Shown here: positions 11,281 through 23,609 of the stretch, one piece after another
Position numbering within the stretch: the first letter of the stretch is position 1
How the letters are laid out: every line of letters begins with the position of its first letter
DNA from: Culex pipiens pallens
Taxonomy: Eukaryota; Arthropoda; Insecta; Diptera; Culicidae
Assembly: GCF_016801865.2 (NCBI RefSeq)
Contig: NC_068939.1
Span: forward strand, 130,750,355 to 130,814,354
Length of the DNA stretch: 64,000 bases
Direction: 5' to 3'
Made by a program: the position numbers and the translations under genes
The notes under the pieces: generated by a model
Told to the model about the DNA's origin: nothing
The model's database searches: none
The model's input: only the letters and a program-made list of their open reading frames with translations

Positions 11281-12290
11281 TAGCATTAGCATTAGCATTA
11301 GCATTAGCATTAGCATTAGCAATAAAGGTCGCACAATTCCGGATGGCTGCACAACGCTTATCTTGCTGTTTAACTGTAATTAAACGTATGATAGCACTAG
11401 ACTTTCATCCGGTTACAATATTCCAACACGGGAGATACCATGTTTTCATCTTCAGATGAGCGTGTAATACTATCCAGTAAGATAAGGGGCTCCTGGCCGG
11501 TACCTTGCTAACCTCGGGGATTGGAAGGTATGTTAGTAAACACTGCCCACCATTGAAAAAACGGCTAATATCCACTTTTGGCAAAAACGAGATATTAGCA
11601 CCAGGTGGTAGAGGATGTTCCAACGCATCTTCTGCAACTTGAATTTTAATGAAATAGTGTTTAGACATGGCTGCCGATGCGAAAAACCAAACGGCTAATA
11701 TGCCACTCTTATGGGAAATTGCCTTGACGGAGATTTTGTGACAAACACTAAAACGCGTTTTTCTCGGAATACTTGATTTGGCATAATAGCCGAATTTTCA
11801 ATTATGGGCAGAACATCTATCTAGAATGCGCAGAGATCTCTACGTCACCTAGTGGTATAGATGTTTGTAGGGAGGTTTTGGACTCAATGTTAGTAAATTG
11901 AACGTTTGTTTTTTTAGCATTATCACCACCACCACCAAAACAATACCATCACCACAAAAAGCCATGCTAGATTTTAATACAAATACATTACAAAACGAAC
12001 ACGACGATAACACCATCATCCCGGCACTGCCTACTGGCGGCCAATAATATTCATTACCACAATGACCCCCCACTGCGTGCATGACTCGGACATGAACACG
12101 AACACAGCACAAAGAGAACACCAAAAAATCCATCTTCCCATCACCACTGCTTGCACGATACTGACGCGCAATAATATTCATTACCACAATGACCCCCCAC
12201 TGCATGCATGACTCGAACATGAACACGAACACAGCACAAAGAGAACACCAAAAAATCCATCTTCCCATCACCACTGCTTGCACGATACTC
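11281..12290 (-). mobile_element. Non-LTR-type retroposon with (TGCTAA)n tail, 1010 bp
   Basis: A perfect 21-bp direct repeat (11260-11280, 12291-12311) brackets the insertion, and the uninterrupted sequence can be seen in family P copy 2 near 58783. On the minus strand the element ends in about six TGCTAA units (11320-11281). Its 5' part contains a tandem duplication of 127 bp. An ATG-started frame of 87 codons runs 11668-11405 in element orientation, with no recognised domain. Reads as an internally deleted LINE or SINE-like element; the clade is not assigned. Confidence 0.85.
12042..12290 (-). repeat. 127-bp tandem duplication at the 5' end of the retroposon
   Basis: Copies 12042-12168 and 12169-12290 are nearly identical; both contain AATAATATTCATTACCACAA and TTGCACGATACT. 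The position at the 5' end recalls promoter monomers of some LINEs; that reading is inference. Confidence 0.88.
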
Positions 12291-12505
12291 ACGATGCAAC
12301 GGCTTCGAGATAAAACAATATTTAAATTACGAAATACAAATATATTTAAAACACTAACGCCCTTCTCAAATGTCATTTTCGAGTGGAACTGGCTCCATTT
12401 ACATAAAAATGGCTTATATAAGCGTAAGATAACATGTCTACAAAGTTTCATTGAAATCGGAGAGGGTCGGGTACAACCGATTCCCTATTTGACATGGAAT
12501 TGCTC

Positions 12506-14250
12506 CCAAGAATCCAACATTTCATTAGCTTTTTTTTCCTTGTACGACTTATTTAATAAATAGCATCAGAATAATCCTTCAAAAATGCAGTAAGTCAGAG
12601 TTGAGAAAAATTATGTTTGGAGCACTTTAAAGCTCTTGAAAAACAAACATTATCGTTCCTTAAAACAAATTTTGGACTCAAGGACCAACAATTACAGGCA
12701 TTTAACAATTTCGAGAAACATAATGATGTAATGCTTGTAACATAAAAAATTACCATGGCTATGAAATTATTCTGCAAATGCTAAATAGATAGTTTTTCGT
12801 CGAATGCTGTTTTAATATTTTTATTCAACTTGCAGAGCGGTTTTGTTGGTTTGATTTGTTAACAATATAATGTCTTTACATCTTGAATTGAATTTCAAAT
12901 CAATTTAACACATTTCGACTGTACTCGCATGTTTTCGTTCGGAAATATTTCTTCCAGTCCAACGTTGTTTGTTGACAGACATCGCGGTGGCATCGTCGGT
13001 CAGAGAAAGAAGACGACAACATTGTGTGTATGTGGACGCGCGGACACAGCTCCCCGGAGGACATCGATGTCAGACCACCGGAAGCCATACATAGTTCCGT
13101 CGCAGAATGAACATCGAGCAGAAGCAGAAATAGAAAACGAAGAAGTGTGGGTGGATCGCTCCGGGTTCCGGAGAAAGTGGCCAGCCAACTCCCAGCTTTC
13201 CCAGTATCAACATAATTTTCGCTGAACGTTGGCGTTAAATTGGATTATCTCTTTCGATGAGTTTGTCGTCCCAGTCGTCGTCGTCAGCAGCGTTGTCATC
13301 TCTCGTGAGGGCGCCACCGTTGATCGTGTGTCCTTTCTGGCCAACCAGCCAACCAGTAAAAGTGGAAAGATGGTGAAAATAATCAAAAATCTAATAAATT
13401 TATCAGTTTATTATTAGATACACATACATGTGCATCGCGGCGGAAAAGCGACAATGGCGTATAGAGCGAGTGAGCGATGCTAGTATCTTTGGATTTGAAG
13501 AGGGGGGATTATCAGCGAAGAAAGGAATTATAACTTAGAGAATTTGTGGTAAGTAATGCGATAATCAAAACTGATGAAAAGATATTGAACATGACAAATT
13601 TTCAACAATCTTATTTTTATAATCAATCATGGAACGATCGTCCTCCAGGCGCTTCTTCTAATATTTTAAATGTTGTTTCTGATGATTTCTACAGCTATTT
13701 CCAGAAGACACCCAGCAGTTGATTGTCAAACATTGTAGAAATGCCTAACCTTCTCAGGCACATTTTCCGTAAAAAACGCGACAATTTGCGTTCTTTCAAT
13801 TCAAACATTGTGAAAACCTTTGGTGCTGAATAAATCACCTCTTCAAAAATCAGACGTGTGCCATTCATTGCCTCTGTTTCTTTGGAATATTTCAAATTGC
13901 ACAAGAAAAAGCCAAATTCCGGAGTGTCACCCACGCAGCAGAAGCAAGCCAACGTGCCAACCAGTCCAACGTGCACGGAGAGAAAGAGTTATGCATCGCA
14001 ATGCACTGAAGAAGGGCTTCATTTTTCCCCTTCAGCGAGGGAAAATTTCGCACACATTTTTCCTCCGGACAAGACAGGATAACCAGCATCAGCCCCGTTG
14101 TCACGGCAATGCTGGCTGACGCAACCTGGCAAGTGGAATATAATTTGAAGCATCATTAAATGTGTCAACTTTCAAATCACGGAAGACGAGCAGAGTTTTA
14201 TTTCATTCTGTCAGGGAAGGGTTGGAGTTGTGCAAGGGAAAATTGGGCTT
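12506..14250. other. Low-copy DNA, no gene supported
   Basis: 12506-12900 is AT-rich. 12900-13430 is more GC-rich, with a 98-codon frame (12929-13225) whose second half reads MSDHRKPYIVPSQNEHRAEA onward; no domain and no clear splice partners, so it is not called. 13820-14120 has another short frame. These could be UTR, intron or regulatory DNA. Confidence 0.4.
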
Positions 14251-16979
14251 TTTTTGCATTTTTGTATTTTTGTATTTTTGTATTTTTGTATTTTTGTATT
14301 TTTGTATTTTTGTATTTTTGTATTTTTGTATTTTTGTATTTTTGTATTTTTGTATTTTTGTATTTTTGTATTTTTGTATTTTTGTATTTTTGTATTTTTG
14401 TATTTTTGTATTTTTGTATTTTTGTATTTTTGTATTTTTGTATTTTTGTATTTTTGTATTTTTGTATTTTTGTATTTTTGTATTTTTGTATTTTTGTATT
14501 TTTGTATTTTTGTATTTTTGTATTTTTGAATTTTTGAATTTTTGAATTTTTGTATTTTTGTATTTTTGTATTTTTGTATTTTTGTATTTTTGTATTTTTG
14601 TATTTTTGTATTTTTGTATTTTTGTATTTTTGTATTTTTGTATTTTTGTATTTTTGTATTTTTGTATTTTTGTATTTTTGTATTTTTGTATTTTTGTATT
14701 TTTGTATTTTTGTATTTTTGTATTTTTGTATTTTTGTATTTTTGTATTTTTGTATTTTTGTATTTTTGTATTTTTGTATTTTTGTATTTTGTATTTTTGT
14801 ATTTTTGTATTTTTGTATTTTTGTATTTTTGTATTTTTGTATTTTTGTATTTTTGTATTTTTGTATTTTTGTATTTTTGTATTTTTGTATTTTTGTATTT
14901 TTGTATTTTTGTATTTTTGTATTTTTGTATTTTTGTATTTTTGTATTTTTGTATTTTTGTATTTTTGTATTTTTGTATTTTTGTATTTTTGTATTTTTGT
15001 ATTTTTGTATTTTTGTATTTTTGTATTTTTGTATTTTTGTATTTTTGTATTTTTGTATTTTTGTATTTTTGTATTTTTGTATTTTTGTATTTTTGTATTT
15101 TTGTATTTTTGTATTTTTGTATTTTTGTATTTTTGTATTTTTGTATTTTTGTATTTTTGTATTTTTGTATTTTTGTATTTTTGTATTTTTGTATTTTTGT
15201 ATTTTTGTATTTTTGTATTTTTGTATTTTTGTATTTTTGTATTTTTGTATTTTTGTATTTTTGTATTTTTGTATTTTTGTATTTTTTGTATTTTTGTATT
15301 TTTGTATTTTTGTATTTTTGTATTTTTGTATTTTTGTATTTTTGTATTTTTGTATTTTTGTATTTTTGTATTTTTGTATTTTTGTATTTTTGTATTTTTG
15401 TATTTTTGTATTTTTGTATTTTTGTATTTTTGTATTTTTGTATTTTTGTATTTTTGTATTTTTGTATTTTTGTATTTTTGTATTTTTGTATTTTTGTATT
15501 TTTGTATTTTTGTATTTTTGTATTTTTGTATTTTTGTATTTTTGTATTTTTGTATTTTTGTATTTTTGTATTTTTGTATTTTTGTATTTTTGTATTTTTG
15601 TATTTTTGTATTTTTGTATTTTTGTATTTTTGTATTTTTGTATTTTTGTATTTTTGTATTTTTGTATTTTTGTATTTTTGTATTTTTGTATTTTTGTATT
15701 TTTGTATTTTTGTATTTTTGTATTTTTGTATTTTTGTATTTTTGTATTTTTGTATTTTTGTATTTTTGTATTTTTGTATTTTTGTATTTTTGTATTTTTG
15801 TATTTTTGTATTTTTGTATTTTTGTATTTTTGTATTTTTGTATTTTTGTATTTTTGTATTTTTGTATTTTTGTATTTTTGTATTTTTGTATTTTTGTATT
15901 TTTGTATTTTTGTATTTTTGTATTTTTGTATTTTTGTATTTTTGTATTTTTGTATTTTTGTATTTTTGTATTTTTGTATTTTTGTATTTTTGTATTTTTG
16001 TATTTTTGTATTTTTGTATTTTTGTATTTTTGTATTTTTGTATTTTTGTATTTTTGTATTTTTGTATTTTTGTATTTTTGTATTTTTGTATTTTTGTATT
16101 TTTGTATTTTTGTATTTTTGTATTTTTGTATTTTTGTATTTTTGTATTTTTGTATTTTTGTATTTTTGTATTTTTGTATTTTTGTATTTTTGTATTTTTG
16201 TATTTTTGTATTTTTGTATTTTTGTATTTTTGTATTTTTGTATTTTTGTATTTTTGTATTTTTGTATTTTTGTATTTTTGTATTTTTGTATTTTTGTATT
16301 TTTGTATTTTTGTATTTTTGTATTTTTGTATTTTTGTATTTTTGTATTTTTGTATTTTTGTATTTTTGTATTTTTGTATTTTTGTATTTTTGTATTTTGT
16401 ATTTTTGTATTTTTGTATTTTTGTATTTTTGTATTTTTGTATTTTTGTATTTTTGTATTTTTGTATTTTTGTATTTTTGTATTTTTGTATTTTTGTATTT
16501 TTGTATTTTTGTATTTTTGTATTTTTGTATTTTTGTATTTTTGTATTTTTGTATTTTTGTATTTTTGTATTTTTGTATTTTTGTATTTTTGTATTTTTGT
16601 ATTTTTGTATTTTTGTATTTTTGTATTTTTGTATTTTTGTATTTTTGTATTTTTGTATTTTTGTATTTTTGTATTTTTGTATTTTTGTATTTTTGTATTT
16701 TTGTATTTTTGTATTTTTGTATTTTTGTATTTTTGTATTTTTGTATTTTTGTATTTTTGTATTTTTGTATTTTTGTATTTTTGTATTTTTGTATTTTTGT
16801 ATTTTTGTATTTTTGTATTTTTGTATTTTTGTATTTTTGTATTTTTGTATTTTTGTATTTTTGTATTTTTGTATTTTTGTATTTTTGTATTTTTGTATTT
16901 TTGTATTTTTGTATTTTTGTATTTTTGTATTTTTGTATTTTTGTATTTCTGTATTTTTGTATTTTTGTATTTTTTGCTA
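14251..16979. repeat. Octanucleotide satellite (TGTATTTT)n, array 1, about 340 units
   Basis: Almost perfect 8-bp tandem repeat. Variants: three GAATTTTT units at 14527-14552, 7-bp units near 14788 and 16393, a 9-bp unit near 15283, and more change at the right edge (TATTTCTG near 16946). The unit has no stop codon in any frame, so long pseudo-frames (IQKYKNTK, CIFVFLYF repeats) arise on both strands. It starts with GCATTTTTGTATTTTTG, as does array 3. Confidence 0.98.
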
Positions 16980-18640
16980 TTTTTTTTGTATTTTTGGAAC
17001 GATTATGTTTCTGCTGAATTTTATAGTTATATATTTCTTCCCAAATTTTATCATGCCCCAAACTTATCTGTCATCCATCGCAGCACGAAGTGTAAAAATT
17101 TCTCAAAGGAAAAAAAAGAGGAAAACTTCTATGACCAGCTTTGCTGCGGAAGGAAATTGTTAGACGGCGAAGTGCAAAGTTTTTTTTTCAGAATTTTTAT
17201 TCCTTTTCTGAAGATGAGGTGCAAGTCCCGTCTCGTGTAGTTTGAAACTGTGTGCGAGGTATAGAACAAGTGGTGATGAAAAGGATACAGAGCAAGTGCC
17301 ACGCTATCTCCTCCACCAGGGAGTAGTTCTAGGATTTATGTTGGCACATTTCTCTTCTCAAATATGAGTTTTAGTGACAGGTTTATTTTTTTCAATGTTC
17401 AATTCTTCATGTTCTGCCTCCTCAGTTGCTTTGCTTGTTCATCGCGAGGATTTATTCAAATTATTTCTCCTTTATCTTTGCTTGCGAGCGAACTGACTTA
17501 TAAACTATAAATATTTAAATAACTTGTGATGAACCAAACACAACGCTTCTGTTTGATTTCTGCACAAAGGAATATATTCCCAGTTGAGCGCAAAATTGGT
17601 CAGAAAATAAAACTTTTCACTTCAAGCTTCAACATTAGAGGAAACCACATCCACGGAAAACTTCACTAAACGCAACATTTATAATTCACCAGCGGATTAG
17701 TTTCACGATAGCAAACTTTTGCTAAACCACTTTGCTGTGCACAGTTCTGTGCACACAAATGGTACACAATTTTAAGCGCAAACTAACGTTATCACAATGC
17801 TCGCTCACTCACACAACAACAACAACATCATTCACACCTACAACTGGAACACATACACTCACACACACACGCACACACATTGCATCGGTAGACTAATTCA
17901 AACTATCGTTTTCCTCCCTCGTGGCAGGCCAGTATTTGCTAAAAACTGGACCGAAACTTTGTCCTCTCGAGGGACCCCACGCCGAGGGGTGGTTTCCGCG
18001 AAAAATGCACTGGAAACTTAATAATTTAAATTATGAAACAAAAAACAAAAAATGTCGGAACCTTAAACCTTACTGTAATAATATTTATTTTATGAAATTG
18101 AAATAATATTCACTTGCAATAATCAAAACTTTACTTAATTAAAAGGGCGAAAGTTTAAAATATTTTAGAAGCCAGACATTTTATTTAAAGTTGTTGTTTA
18201 TTTTATTAACGTGACTTTAACCAAGAGAGGTCATTTGTCACTTTTTTATTTTAAAAATTGCTCATGTTTGAAGAATGGAAATCTCACAAATATATTACAA
18301 TAGACAAGAATAGTTACATGTTTGAAGGACGGTCAAGAATATTTTGTTTTTGAAGAACAGATTATTTTTTTTAAATTACTTTCTTTTACATTCAATTTTT
18401 TGTTCTTTTTTTCGATGATTTGTCCTTTTGACCTTCACTTTCACTTTCAAAATTATGTCCTTCAATCTTTAGTCGCACATCCATATTAAAATTTGGCCAT
18501 TAGTTGTTTAAGTTGTTTTTCATAAAATCATTTCTCCGCATCATTTCAACCCACTTAAACCCTTTCAGGCACAAACTCTTTGAATTTTTTTTTTTTATGG
18601 TTAAAGGTGGGAAAATGATTCTTATGATTCTATGAAAATT
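16980..18640. other. Low-copy DNA, no gene supported
   Basis: Unique-looking DNA between a satellite and a transposon nest; AT content rises after 18020. Includes a CA microsatellite. No frame with a recognisable protein. Confidence 0.4.
17851..17880. repeat. (CA)n microsatellite, imperfect
   Basis: CA dinucleotides interrupted by single T and G substitutions. Confidence 0.9.
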
Positions 18641-19592
18641 ATAGGCTACACAGAAAAATAGTTTAAATTTACTTGACACGAAAATTATAAATCACATGTT
18701 AACTCGGTTAATGTAAACATAAGATTCGATGTAATCGTCTGTATCACACGTAAAATCATGTTTTAAAGTATGATTTGTTGCAAATTTACATCTTATCGCA
18801 TTTAAATTTAAACGATTGTTAGGGCTAGTGATTTTTCACAGCCCAAAAATCTAAATTACGCGGCATTCCAATAACAAAACATTGAAATTTCACGGCAATT
18901 TTACGATACTCTCAAAACTGCTCAAAATAAACGTAAAAATGTATTCTTTTAGCAAAATTATAAAGTTTGCAAGGGATACACGCAACGTTATCATTTGTTT
19001 ATAGGACCTAATAACAAAATTTAATTATATTGAGATTTTATAAAATTAATTTGCTCAAATACCTCCAAAACGAAGCACGTCCTGAACCTCGAATTCATCA
19101 TAACTAGAATCATTAAAATAAGTGAAAGAAAAGGTTTTTTTGCTTTCCTCAATTTCAACAATTGAAAAAAATCAGTATTTAAAAAACGTTCAAGCAAAAC
19201 TTCATTAAATGCAGTTTTTAACATTTGTTGATGAATTCATGAAAAAATATAATACATCGGAAAATGGTTAACAAGTATATGTATTATTTTACTAATCAAT
19301 TTGATTTAACACATAATCAATATTCAAATTATTTAAATGCAATTTGTTCATAGTTGTTTAATCGTTGATTAATATAAATAAATTAAAAAAATAAATATAT
19401 ATATTTTGCGTTTTTTTTTTTTTCAGAGAAGTGCTGATTAATGTTCTTTAAAAGTCTGTTTGGAATTTGGTGGAATAAAGAATTTATATGCATTTTTTTA
19501 AATATTTTAATGAACAATATTTTCAATAAGTAGTTGTAGATCTGATGTGAAAAACTTTTTTATTTGTAAACTGCTTTTAAAATGCTTGTTAG

Positions 19593-20579
19593 CAGAGGTG
19601 GGCAAAAAAAGAGCGAGCCGATCAAAGAGCCGGTTCACTAAAAAGAGCGTACGAACCATGGCTCACAAAAAAAGAACCGCGGTTCTTTTTTAAACTCCGG
19701 TCTTTGGAAAGAACCGTTCCAAGATAGAATGATTTTTAGACTTGTTATAAATATAATTTATCGAATTTCGAACAAATTGCATCACAAAATTTGTTTTTAG
19801 AATTGAAAATGCAATTCTCATCAGAAAAATAATCTTATATATATAAAAAATTTCGATGGTTTTGTTCCAACGCAAATCAGTTCAATACCGAGCGTCGGAT
19901 CGAGGGGCTTTTTGTTGTGTTGGGTTCGTATAAGCCCAAGGAAGGTTATTACGGCAAAAAGTTACAACTTTGGCCACTCTGGAACCGATTCCGGAAAATC
20001 TGCAGATTATATGGGAAAAGTTACGTAAAATCAAATTTTGATCACAGGAGGCTGAATAAGCAAAAGAGCCTAAAACGACAACAAACGAAAAAAAGGCAGA
20101 ACGGAGTTTGTCGGGTAAGACTTGTTGCTTATAAAAATTAATCCCAAAATAGCATTGCTGCCAAACACCACTTTAAAGTTTTCAAACTTATTTTCAGTTT
20201 CCTACTTTTCTTTGAAATTCCAAAAGTAAATGATTTTCTAAACAAAATGAAAAAGCTTTCCTTTATGTAACTGATCGTACATTAAAGTATCATAAGAATA
20301 CAAATTTGAGCATTTAAAATTGCAAAGCTTGTAAAATACTACCAAAAATCTACTAAATAGCTGAGAGATTATGGAAAAAAAAAATTCTCTTGTCTGATTT
20401 AACTTCAGTGTTTATAGACTTCATCGATTAAATCAGAATTCAGAAAAGAGTTCGCAAAATCACACAATTCTTAAAAATAACCATTTTATCAAAATTTTGA
20501 AAAAAAGCGAAAGAGCCGTTCAAAAGAGCGGCTCTTTTTAGTGAGCGGCTCCTAAAAAGAGCGGTTTTGCCCACCTCTA
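19593..20579. mobile_element. hAT-like non-autonomous element, 987 bp, third level
   Basis: Inverted ends CAGAGGTGGGCAAAA and TTTTGCCCACCTCTA are typical of hAT elements. Flanks CTTGTTAG (19585-19592) and CTTGTTAA (20580-20587) agree in 7 of 8 bases and fit the hAT target pattern nTnnnnAn. Subterminal AAGAGCGGCTC/GAGCC words recur near both ends. No transposase. Confidence 0.85.
19833..20125 (+). mobile_element. Helitron-like non-autonomous element, fourth level
   Basis: Begins TCTTATATATATAAAAAA after an A and ends near TTTGTCGGGTAAGACTTG before a T. The TC start, AT insertion site and near-CTRR end with a weak hairpin fit insect Helitrons. The last bases CTTG deviate from CTRR. A second copy lies at 23610-24142 on the other strand. 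Confidence 0.5.
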
Positions 20580-20939
20580 CTTGTTAAAAATCTTGTTAAA
20601 TGCTTGAATTTAAATGCACTGAGTAGCGATTTATCAATTGAATATGTGAAATTTCGTGGCATTTCACGGTATTTCCCAAATTTCACGGATTACGCGGCTT
20701 CCGTGAAAACGCGAAAAAGTAACTAGCCCTAATCATTGTTAATGTAACATTCAGAATATTTTTTCTGTGTCGTTTTGGAAATTTTATTATTATTAAGAAA
20801 ATCTAGCCTAACATTTGAAAAAGTCGCATGAAAACATCAAATGACGTTTTGGCGGTGTCTGGATTTAAGAGCCTATATCTGAAAATGTTATTATCGGATT
20901 CCTTGAGAAATTTTACGTAAAAATTCGAGAAGTTCATTA

Positions 20940-21559
20940 ACCCTCTACAACCCAACCCCGCTTCTAGACGGGCTTCGATTTAAAAAATCGCCAAAAATCC
21001 ATTTTTCAACCAAATTTTGATCTACAAAAAGCATTAGAAAGAAGAACATTTAAAATTTTGGAAAATTTTAGGGTTGGAAGTTAGACTTGTTTAATGTGAC
21101 TTTGCCAATGTTTTTTAAAATGTAATTTTTTTTGGGGTCAACTTTGGCTGTGTTTTTTACTAACATTTCCTATATTTTAAGTAAAAAGAAGTATGCAGTA
21201 ATTTTTCTAGTGCCCCAAACTATGCCTCTACGCATTTATTTACAATTTAAATGATAATGGTTCCATTTTATAGCAGAAAATGTGAAAAACATGCAAAAAA
21301 ATCAAAAAGTTACTGTGAAAACATGAAAAAATTAGATAGGCAAAATGTAATGCTAGGAGGTGGTAGAGTAGGCCAAATACTACCAAAAACAAACATTAAC
21401 TAAACAAGATAAATGCAAATTAAAATACTAAAAATGAAACAAGAAAAACATAAAACAAGAGAAGTAAAGTTTTTCGTAGAACAAAAGTTGCTCAAAATAA
21501 CATCCTAAACACGGGAAAAATAAAAATTTTCGAAAAAAAAAATTTGGGCAGTATAGGGT
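20940..21559 (-). mobile_element. TA-flanked family Y element, copy 2
   Basis: ACCCTCTACAACCCAACCCC at the left and GGGCAGTATAGGGT at the right, each next to TA (20938-20939, 21560-21561). Reverse orientation relative to the copy at 5079-6637; here uninterrupted, 620 bp. Confidence 0.75.
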
Positions 21560-21599
21560 TAACAGGATTCCAAGATATGATTACGAAAATAAAAACTCG

Positions 21600-21775
21600 A
21601 CGCAACGGAGGTTCAATTTAGACTTCATTAGCTTTATATGCGGATGATAGCAAAAGATCCGATGGTAAAATCGTAGCAAACAAAAAAAAAGTTGCAACCG
21701 CCGGGAACCATACCCAGCACTCACAGAACAGTGCCTTAGCCCGAACGGCTATCAGACCGTTAAAGAGCGAAAAGC
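21600..21775 (-). mobile_element. tRNA-related SINE fragment
   Basis: On the minus strand an A-box-like TAGCCGTTCGGG (near 21752) is followed about 35 bp later by a damaged B box (GGTATGGTTCCC) and an A/T-rich body. Flanking duplications were not found. Confidence 0.4.
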
Positions 21776-21879
21776 ATTTAAGACAACATAAGCATGGCAG
21801 ATTGGACACTTCTTGGCAAGTAGGTTTGCCATACAGAAGAGCTACATATTTTGGATGTAATATTACATTAAATGTCATC

Positions 21880-22240
21880 AAATACCGTCATCAGGTCATT
21901 GGCTGTAGGGGGTGAGATTGAGTCTTACTACTTGTCGAAATTTGTATGAACCAATCGCACCCTCCAGACCAAATATCTCCCCTGATGATTGTACACACAA
22001 ATCCTTGCATGCAGTTTAATTAATTTTATCACAAATCATGTTAATATTACACTTGAGAAGGGGTACATCTTTTACGTCAGAAAGAATGTGTAATTTTACC
22101 TCTGAAACTGTCTAAGTTTACCACTTTTTTGGGGTGAGGTCACTTTTTCAATCTAAATTGAGGTAAAATTACAACATATAATAGGTAATATTAAACCTTC
22201 CAAATTTACACAGTTTTTTTCTGTGTAGATGCTGAAAAGT
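21880..22240. repeat. Inverted-repeat element remnants
   Basis: TACCGTCATCAGG with GGGGGTGAGATTGAG (21885-21925) resembles the left end of the element at 28084. 22040-22235 shares AGAAGGGGTACATCTTTTA and a TTCTGTGTA end with 34081-34210. Confidence 0.5.
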
Positions 22241-23334
22241 TTTTTTTTTCGGTACTGTTATTTTTACTTTGGATTTTACTCTGAGAAAAAAATAGCGTGT
22301 CAAAATCTGTTTTGAACCAACATTTTTCTGCAAAAATACTTTATAGACCATTTTTTAACAGTAAAGTAATCTGAAAACCCGACGGTTTTAACGTTGGTTT
22401 TACCTAATTATAACAAAAAGATTATAATTCTAACTATCAAACCCTTTTTTCAAAATTTTCCGTGTGTTCTAGAAAATGGCCAGCCACTATTTCCGTGAAC
22501 TAGCACCGTTAGCTCTGGAAAGAAAAACTCCCGCCCACATGAACAAACCGTCATTGTTCGACTTCATTCCGTGAGTGTGTATGTGCCCACGGTTCCGTTC
22601 CGCACGATGACGGTGGACCCGTCAACCGCGACAAAGCTTTTATCGCTTCTTTCCTCGAGAGAAATAAAACCCGCTCTTTTTCCCTGCCCTCATCCGGTCC
22701 ACCCCTCCCGGAAGTGCTAAAACGGCTCAAATTATTCTCATTTGGACTCGAAACTAGCAACAAGCAGGCAGCAGAACAAAAAAAGAGGTTCGCCGATGTG
22801 ACGCGAGTGATTTGCTAAGCAAACAGCTCACACTTCCGGTGCTTGAAATTTCCTCTCCCCGGTGGAAAACGACGGAAGTGTGATTTGACTGTCGCGTTAG
22901 CCCTCCAAACCAGCTTTGGAAGCGGGCCCGGATTAGTGTCACATGAGGGGATGAGCGTAGATTTGTTGGAAGGTAGCCAGAAAGCAAGGAATTTGCGGAT
23001 TGCTCCGCCGGATGTGAGAGCCCAACAGACGGGTCTTGTGCGAGGCGCAGAACCTCACCGGAAATAATTTAATGCTGAAGTTTGAAACCCGATTTTTGAG
23101 GGACATCCGGTATGGGTTAACGGTAGCTATTTTAAATGCTTAACTAAGATGGATGCATCGATGTGATTTTATTTTTTCTAGCAAAAATCAGATTATTACT
23201 AAAATCATTGAAGCAATGATGTTTTTTTTTTTCAAATTCATAACATTTGTTTAGCGGAATACCTCAGAGGAACCAGTATTTTTCGATTTTTCAGGGTTTG
23301 CTGATTATTAAGATTTAAAGTTATTGTTCATATC
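22241..23334. other. Low-copy DNA, GC-richer at 22480-23100
   Basis: 22480-23100 is clearly less AT-rich than its neighbours and has short overlapping frames on both strands, none with recognised features. Flanks are AT-rich. Confidence 0.4.
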
Positions 23335-23489
23335 AAGAGTTTTTTTTTTTGAAAAGGTCCTATAAACAAAATTTTAAATTTTTGCTTTTTGGGTGTTTTT
23401 AGAACCGCCTTGAGTCAGGGGTATTCAAAAACACCCAAAAAGCAGAAATTGAAAATTTTGTTTATAGGACCTTTTAAAAAAAAACTCGA
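23335..23489. repeat. Hairpin-forming inverted repeat, arms about 65 bp
   Basis: AAAAGGTCCTATAAACAAAA and GCTTTTTGGGTGTTTTT on the left are mirrored by AAAACACCCAAAAAGC and TTTTGTTTATAGGACC on the right around a loop near 23413. MITE-like; no target duplication established. Confidence 0.8.
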
Positions 23490-23609
23490 GATATGTTAGT
23501 TTAATTCCTTTAAGATCTATAGAATGCGAAATATCAAATTTATTACCTTTTTTAAAGATTTTAACCATTTGAAATAAAAAATGTTTTGCTTTTATTTTTT
23601 TATATACTA

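Larger units (their letters stand above)
10186..12505 (-). mobile_element. Long palindromic element (family P), copy 1, split by a retroposon
   Basis: It opens with GAGCAATTCC and closes with GGAATTGCTC. Arms are inverse copies meeting near 10995, where GCTTACAGATATAAGC faces GCTTGTATCTGTAAGC. The outer about 60 bp differ: the left end carries the type with AAAACAGG, the right end the type with CAACCGATTCCC. Copy 2 (56911-59003) has them the other way round, so this copy is given the opposite strand. Part of the right arm is deleted. Net length without the insertion is about 1.3 kb. Non-coding. Confidence 0.75.
18822..20729. mobile_element. TA-flanked GGGCTAG element, second level
   Basis: Starts GGGCTAGTGATTTTTCAC and ends GTAACTAGCCC, with TA on both sides (18820-18821, 20730-20731). 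Subterminal TTTCACGG words occur at both ends. A related end lies near 36510-36525. Confidence 0.7.
18648..20770. mobile_element. ACACAGAAAAA-ended element, outer shell of a four-level nest
   Basis: Left end ACACAGAAAAATAG; right end ATATTTTTTCTGTGT. No exact target duplication seen. Outside the nested part only about 210 bp of its own sequence remains. Related ends occur near 22228 and 34080. Confidence 0.6.

Noticed and set aside
11281..11322. Telomere-like TTAGCA repeats, and GATTA repeats at 3267-3286 and 35436-35455
   Set aside because: They are short tails exactly at the ends of retroposons with target duplications; not telomeric arrays.
14203..17240. Open frames of 800-950 codons on both strands
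   Set aside because: They are translations of a stop-free 8-bp satellite (IQKYKNTK and CIFVFLYF repeats), with no start context or domain.
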